Shown: positions 12,999 through 16,407 of the stretch, piece after piece
Position numbering within the stretch: position 1 is the stretch's first letter
Layout: each line of letters opens with the position of its first letter
Assembly: GCA_964450705.1 (NCBI GenBank)
Contig: CAYVDB010000017.1
Coordinates: forward strand, 1-16,407
Reading direction: 5' to 3'
DNA length: 16,407 nt
From: CAYVDB01 sp964450705
GTDB taxonomy: Bacteria > Patescibacteriota > Minisyncoccia > Phycocordibacterales > Zambryskibacteraceae
Notes under the pieces: generated by a model
What the model saw: the letters and a program-made list of their open reading frames with translations, nothing else
Databases searched by the model: none
Told to the model about the DNA's origin: nothing
Program-made: the position numbers and the translations under genes

Positions 12999-13027
12999 AT
13001 TATACTGAAAGAAAAAAATAGACGCAA
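12999..13027 (-). promoter_or_regulatory. Promoter of the tRNA-fMet cluster
   Basis: On the minus strand TTGCGT (13027-13022) and a perfect TATAAT (13004-12999) are spaced by 17 bp, about 28 bp before the tRNA 5' end. It lies just after the stop of the gene at 13031. Confidence 0.75.
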
Positions 13028-13030
13028 GTT

Positions 13031-13675
13031 TTATATATAATGAAACTCTTCAAACACTTTCTGATAAAGACCTACTACTCGGCGTGCTTCCCTTTCAGTA
13101 ACGAGAAAGCTTGCCCCCTCGTGAGCAATGGCATTCCTTACTTTATGAGCCTCCCACGCAAGTTCAATTGTCTCAAAATCACTTGGTTCAACTTTTTTTA
13201 GCTTATCTGAAAGCGTCTCACCTCGATAGCCTGAGGCGTCCAAAAGTTCGTCTAAGATGATATCAGCTTCAAGAATAGCGAACTTCCAATCATTAGGATT
13301 GGTAGAATTTATGTGAGTAAGAACCTTTTCCCATCGTTTATTCTTAAACCCCTCAGAAACACTATTAGATGAAATTGGCGTAGAGGCAAAAATCGCATTT
13401 TGCGCAACATTAATTTTTGTAAGAGCGCGGATTGAGTAAACAATACCCCATACCGCAAACACAGAAACACTGAATGAGAGAAATTTTAATATTGGGAAAA
13501 TAAAACGCTCTACAAAAGAAACTGCGACAGCGGCCTCCTCCGCTTCCATACGCAGGTTAGCAATTAAAATACGAATACGATTTAGTAATGCCCCGAGTAA
13601 AGACGCAACCACAAATATGATTACGAGAGTCTCGAGAGGTTGTGGTCTTGGTTTGGGAGCTTCTTTATCTGCCAT
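13031..13675 (-). CDS. Membrane protein with HEPN-like C-terminal domain
   Basis: A 214-aa protein with a short Pro-rich cytoplasmic start, TM helices at about 13-32 and 58-83, and a helical soluble C-terminal domain (about 105-214). The latter contains WEAHKVRNAIAHEG, so R180 and H185 form R-x4-H, as in HEPN nucleases and related nucleotide-binding domains; similar RNxxAHE segments also occur in non-catalytic helical domains. The ATG at 13675 lies 3 bp after the gatA stop, so it is probably the last gene of ligA-gatC-gatA. The N-terminal half is unassigned. Confidence 0.75.
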   Translation of the reverse strand: MADKEAPKPRPQPLETLVIIFVVASLLGALLNRIRILIANLRMEAEEAAVAVSFVERFIFPILKFLSFSVSVFAVWGIVYSIRALTKINVAQNAIFASTPISSNSVSEGFKNKRWEKVLTHINSTNPNDWKFAILEADIILDELLDASGYRGETLSDKLKKVEPSDFETIELAWEAHKVRNAIAHEGASFLVTEREARRVVGLYQKVFEEFHYI

Positions 13676-13678
13676 ATT

Positions 13679-15097
13679 TTATTCTTGTAAAAATTTCTCT
13701 CCAATAGAAAAGAGGGTCTCTTCTTCATACGGGCGAGCAATAAACTGAATCCCAAAAGGTAATTTATTTCCATGAGCAGAAGAAAATCCTGACGGGATAC
13801 TGATTGCAGGGACACCAGCAACGTTTGCAGGTACTGTAAATATGTCTGCTAAATACATTTGAAGAGGATCGTCAACTTTCTCTCCCAAAGAAAATGGTAA
13901 AGTAGGGACAACCGGCATTGCAACAATGTCAACTTCACTCAATACCCTTTTGAAATCGTCTGCAATAATCTGACGCACACTTTCGGCTTTTCCATAAAAT
14001 GAATCATAGTACCCCGCAGATAGAACATATGTGCCAAGTAATATCCTACGTCGAACTTCTTCCCCAAAGCCGTCCTGGCGAGTACGAAAGTAATCCTCTA
14101 ACAGATCATCACCAGGAACCTTTAGTCCAAATCTAACTCCATCAAACCGGGCTAAATTTGAAGATATTTCAGCCGGAACGATAATGTAATAAACCGCTAA
14201 CGCATACTTTAAAGAAGGGAGTGTAATATCCTTCAATTCAAAACCAAGGTTTTTAAGTTTTTCTACTGAGCTTTCAAAATTGTTTCGAACCTCTTCATCT
14301 AAACCATCCATATCTAGAACATCTCTTGGTATGCCAACTCTAATCGAAGCGGGTACGCTAGGCGCTTCATCTGGATAGTATGAAGTGCTATCCATTGGGT
14401 CAGTTCCCTTTACAGCGTCAAAAACAATACGCGCATCGTCAACTGTCCTTGAAAGTGGCCCTATTTGATCAAAAGAAGACGCCATCGCAATAAGCCCGTA
14501 ACGGGAAACAGCTCCATAGGTGGGCTTAAGACCAACGCATCCACAAAAACTTGCTGGTTGACGAATAGATCCTCCAGTATCTGAACCAAGTGTGAAAAGA
14601 GCAGCATCAATAGCAATGGCCGCCGCTGATCCACCCGAAGAACCGCCAGGGACTCGTGATGTATCGAAAGGATTTTTAGTCACTCCAAATGCAGAGTTCT
14701 CAGTAGACGACCCCATTGCAAATTCATCCATATTAGTCCTACCAAGAAAAATACCTCCACTATCTTTTATTCTTTGTAATGCAGTAGCGCTATACGGCGC
14801 TCTAAATTTATCTAATATTTTTGAACCAGCACTCGCAACTCTACCCTCAAGCAACATATTATCTTTATACGCTAAAGGTATTCCGGTAAGCATTTCTTGA
14901 TCACCTTTGTTTATTCTTTCTTGAGCTTTCTCTGCTTGATATAAAACATCGTCAAAGACTTCAAGATAAGCATGGATGTCCCCATCATGCTTTTCTATTT
15001 GATCAAGATAAAATTTTGTAAGCTCTTTTGTAGAAATATCTTTCTTATCTAAGAGCGTACGGGCACGCTTTATTGTAAGCTCTTTAAGATTAATCAT
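13679..15097 (-). CDS. gatA: Glutamyl/aspartyl-tRNA(Gln/Asn) amidotransferase subunit A
   Basis: Glutaminase subunit of GatCAB, which amidates misacylated Glu-tRNA(Gln) (and Asp-tRNA(Asn)) using ammonia from glutamine. The 472-aa amidase-signature protein shows the Ser-cis-Ser-Lys triad: K78 in PLAYKDNML, S153 in VPGGSSGGSAAA and S177 in LGSDTGGSIRQP, at almost the same positions as in S. aureus GatA. Length is normal. The ATG at 15097 overlaps the end of gatC by 8 bp, so translation is probably coupled. GatB is not in the window. Confidence 0.96.
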   Translation of the reverse strand: MINLKELTIKRARTLLDKKDISTKELTKFYLDQIEKHDGDIHAYLEVFDDVLYQAEKAQERINKGDQEMLTGIPLAYKDNMLLEGRVASAGSKILDKFRAPYSATALQRIKDSGGIFLGRTNMDEFAMGSSTENSAFGVTKNPFDTSRVPGGSSGGSAAAIAIDAALFTLGSDTGGSIRQPASFCGCVGLKPTYGAVSRYGLIAMASSFDQIGPLSRTVDDARIVFDAVKGTDPMDSTSYYPDEAPSVPASIRVGIPRDVLDMDGLDEEVRNNFESSVEKLKNLGFELKDITLPSLKYALAVYYIIVPAEISSNLARFDGVRFGLKVPGDDLLEDYFRTRQDGFGEEVRRRILLGTYVLSAGYYDSFYGKAESVRQIIADDFKRVLSEVDIVAMPVVPTLPFSLGEKVDDPLQMYLADIFTVPANVAGVPAISIPSGFSSAHGNKLPFGIQFIARPYEEETLFSIGEKFLQE

Positions 15098-15383
15098 GAG
15101 GGAGTATTTTCTTCACGACGACATAACCATCCTTCTGAGCTGGGGCCTCTTGTAACAACTTTTCTGTAAAGACTCCAGATTCGTGTGGTTCTTCATCGTC
15201 TCGTAACACATTAACTCTTCTCTGATGAGAAAATGAGAGCTTATCTTCTGAACTAACCTCTTTTATTTGAGCTACATACGACAAGATGCTATCGATTTGA
15301 GAGCCGAAGGACTCTTCTTCTTGTTTAGAAACTCCTATACGCGCAAGTTCACCAAGTTTTTGGACGTCTTTACTGTCTATCAT
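15090..15383 (-). CDS. gatC: Glutamyl/aspartyl-tRNA(Gln/Asn) amidotransferase subunit C
   Basis: A 97-aa small subunit that wraps around and stabilises GatA. The pattern VQKLGELARIGVSKQEEESF, then ILSYVAQIKEV, then LRDDEEPHESG, then LLQEAPAQKDGYVVVKKIL is typical for GatC. The ATG at 15383 lies 24 bp after the ligA stop; no Shine-Dalgarno is seen. It overlaps gatA at its 3' end. Confidence 0.95.
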   Translation of the reverse strand: MIDSKDVQKLGELARIGVSKQEEESFGSQIDSILSYVAQIKEVSSEDKLSFSHQRRVNVLRDDEEPHESGVFTEKLLQEAPAQKDGYVVVKKILPHD

Positions 15384-15407
15384 AAAATGAATACTACCAC
15401 ATCCCGG

Positions 15408-16407
15408 TTAAAGGCCGAGCCTTCTTACAAAATCATCTTCAGTAAGAACTGAAACCCCAAATAAACGTGCCTTATCTAATTTTGAACCAGGATTTTCACC
15501 ATAAACAACAAAACTAGTCTCCTTTGATACTCCGCTTGAAACAGAGCCCCCATTATTTCTGATAAGTGCACTTGCTTCGTCACGAGAAAAGCGCCGAAGG
15601 GTACCAGTTAAAACAAAACTCTTGCCGGAGAAAACTCCTGTTTTTTTCTCGACTTCTTTTTGAATATAAACCTCTTCAATAAGTCGTTTTAGCATTTTCC
15701 TATTGTCTGTATCAGAAAGCCAAACTCTAACTGAATCTGCGATTATTGGGCCAACACCTGAAAGACCTTGGAGCTCTTTTTTATCTGCATTAATAAATTT
15801 ATCAATTGTCTTAAAGTGAGAAGCTAAATCACGGGCGGTCTCTTCCCCAACTTGAGGAATCGAAAGGCTTGTGATGAAGCGAGCAAGTGTAATTTTTCGG
15901 GCTTCTTCTATAGCAGAGAGTAGCTTATTAATAGATTTCTCCCCCCAACGAGGCAAACTTTCGAGATCTCCTTTTTTAACTTTGAAGATATCATCGAAAT
16001 TAGAAATAATTCCAGCCTCTAAAAGCTGATCGACTGTTTTTTGACCAAAGCCCGAAATATTAAAAACTTTTTTTGATGTAAAGTGAGCAAGCTTACGTCG
16101 CTGTTGAGCAAAAGAATTTTTAGCAACACAACGGTACGCAACTTGTCCAGGAATCTTCTCTATAGATCCATCTCCTCCGCATAGAGGAAAATGCTTCGGG
16201 AATACAAATGGTTTCTCTTTTCCATTTCGAAATTCCTTAAGAACTTGCACAATATCAGGGATAACATCACCTGCTTTCTGAATTATTACAGTGTCCCCCA
16301 CCCTAACATCAAGACGACGTATTTCATCTTCGTTATGAAGCGTTGCCCGAGACACAGTAGATCCGGCAACCGATACTGGATTCAAAATAGCCACTGGAGT
16401 AAGTACT
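15408..16407 (-). CDS. ligA: NAD-dependent DNA ligase, C-terminal part (runs off the window)
   Basis: Seals nicks in DNA during replication and repair using NAD+. The window holds about 333 C-terminal residues; the adenylation domain lies outside. In order: the end of the OB fold (VLTPVAILNPV, then GSTVSRATLHNEDEI), a zinc-finger region, helix-hairpin-helix repeats (FNISGFGQKTVDQLL, SLPRWGEKSINKLL, GLSGVGPIIADSV) and a complete BRCT domain (GKSFVLTGTLRRFSRDEA to the end). The zinc finger keeps only two of four ligands: the usual first Cys is Phe in HFPLCGG and the fourth is Ser in RCVAKNSFAQ. It is the first visible gene of a run with gatC and gatA. Confidence 0.96.
   Translation of the reverse strand, partial: VLTPVAILNPVSVAGSTVSRATLHNEDEIRRLDVRVGDTVIIQKAGDVIPDIVQVLKEFRNGKEKPFVFPKHFPLCGGDGSIEKIPGQVAYRCVAKNSFAQQRRKLAHFTSKKVFNISGFGQKTVDQLLEAGIISNFDDIFKVKKGDLESLPRWGEKSINKLLSAIEEARKITLARFITSLSIPQVGEETARDLASHFKTIDKFINADKKELQGLSGVGPIIADSVRVWLSDTDNRKMLKRLIEEVYIQKEVEKKTGVFSGKSFVLTGTLRRFSRDEASALIRNNGGSVSSGVSKETSFVVYGENPGSKLDKARLFGVSVLTEDDFVRRLGL

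Noticed and set aside
1..16407. CRISPR array or DNA transposon with terminal inverted repeats
   Set aside because: No regularly spaced repeats and no transposase were found on reading through both strands.

Overview
The window looks like chromosome from a candidate-phyla-radiation (Patescibacteria, Parcubacteria-like) bacterium. This is an inference. It rests on compact AT-leaning genes packed almost end to end, shortened versions of universal proteins, A-rich leaders without a Shine-Dalgarno (SD) sequence in front of nearly every resident gene, and the marker set pyrG, ftsE/ftsX, prfB, gatC/gatA and ligA. No 16S rRNA is present, so the lineage is not proven.

Left flank (1-3834), all on the minus strand and read from high to low coordinates: the 3' half of a tRNA-Thr(GGT), a small TPR-like hypothetical gene, tRNA-Thr(CGT), prfB (a short release factor 2), ftsE, ftsX and the start of pyrG. 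Spacing is 2 to 45 bp, so this is probably one or two transcription units.

Centre (3828-9618): an integrative element of about 5.8 kb sits exactly in the anticodon loop of the tRNA-Thr(GGT) gene. The two tRNA halves are 5.8 kb apart. Each ends in the same 7-bp loop sequence TTACCAT (+ strand), and joining them gives a perfect 76-nt tRNA with CCA. The element brings its own intact but different tRNA-Thr(GGT) just inside the right end, which should replace the broken one. It also carries a tyrosine recombinase near each end, a HEPN/Ymh-like protein, a helical protein of unknown function, and a two-gene cargo (an EamA-type transporter and a Cys-rich zinc-binding-like protein). The cargo is visibly richer in G+C, and each of its genes has its own sigma70-type promoter, strong SD and hairpin terminator, unlike anything else here.

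Junction zone (9391-9843): besides the split tRNA 5' half there is a decayed second tRNA-Thr 5' half and a further TTACCAT motif, suggesting repeated integration at this spot. A good minus-strand promoter at 9773-9801, apparently that of the original tRNA-Thr, now reads into the replacement tRNA and the right-hand integrase.

Right flank (9844-16407), minus strand: a DoxX-like membrane protein, a YibE/F-family membrane protein with a small hypothetical upstream, a HAD hydrolase, a tRNA cluster (tRNA-fMet, tRNA with CAT anticodon, tRNA-Asp) with its own promoter and hairpins, a membrane protein with a HEPN-like C-terminus, gatA, gatC and the 3' part of ligA. ligA, gatC, gatA and the membrane gene form a tight operon-like run.
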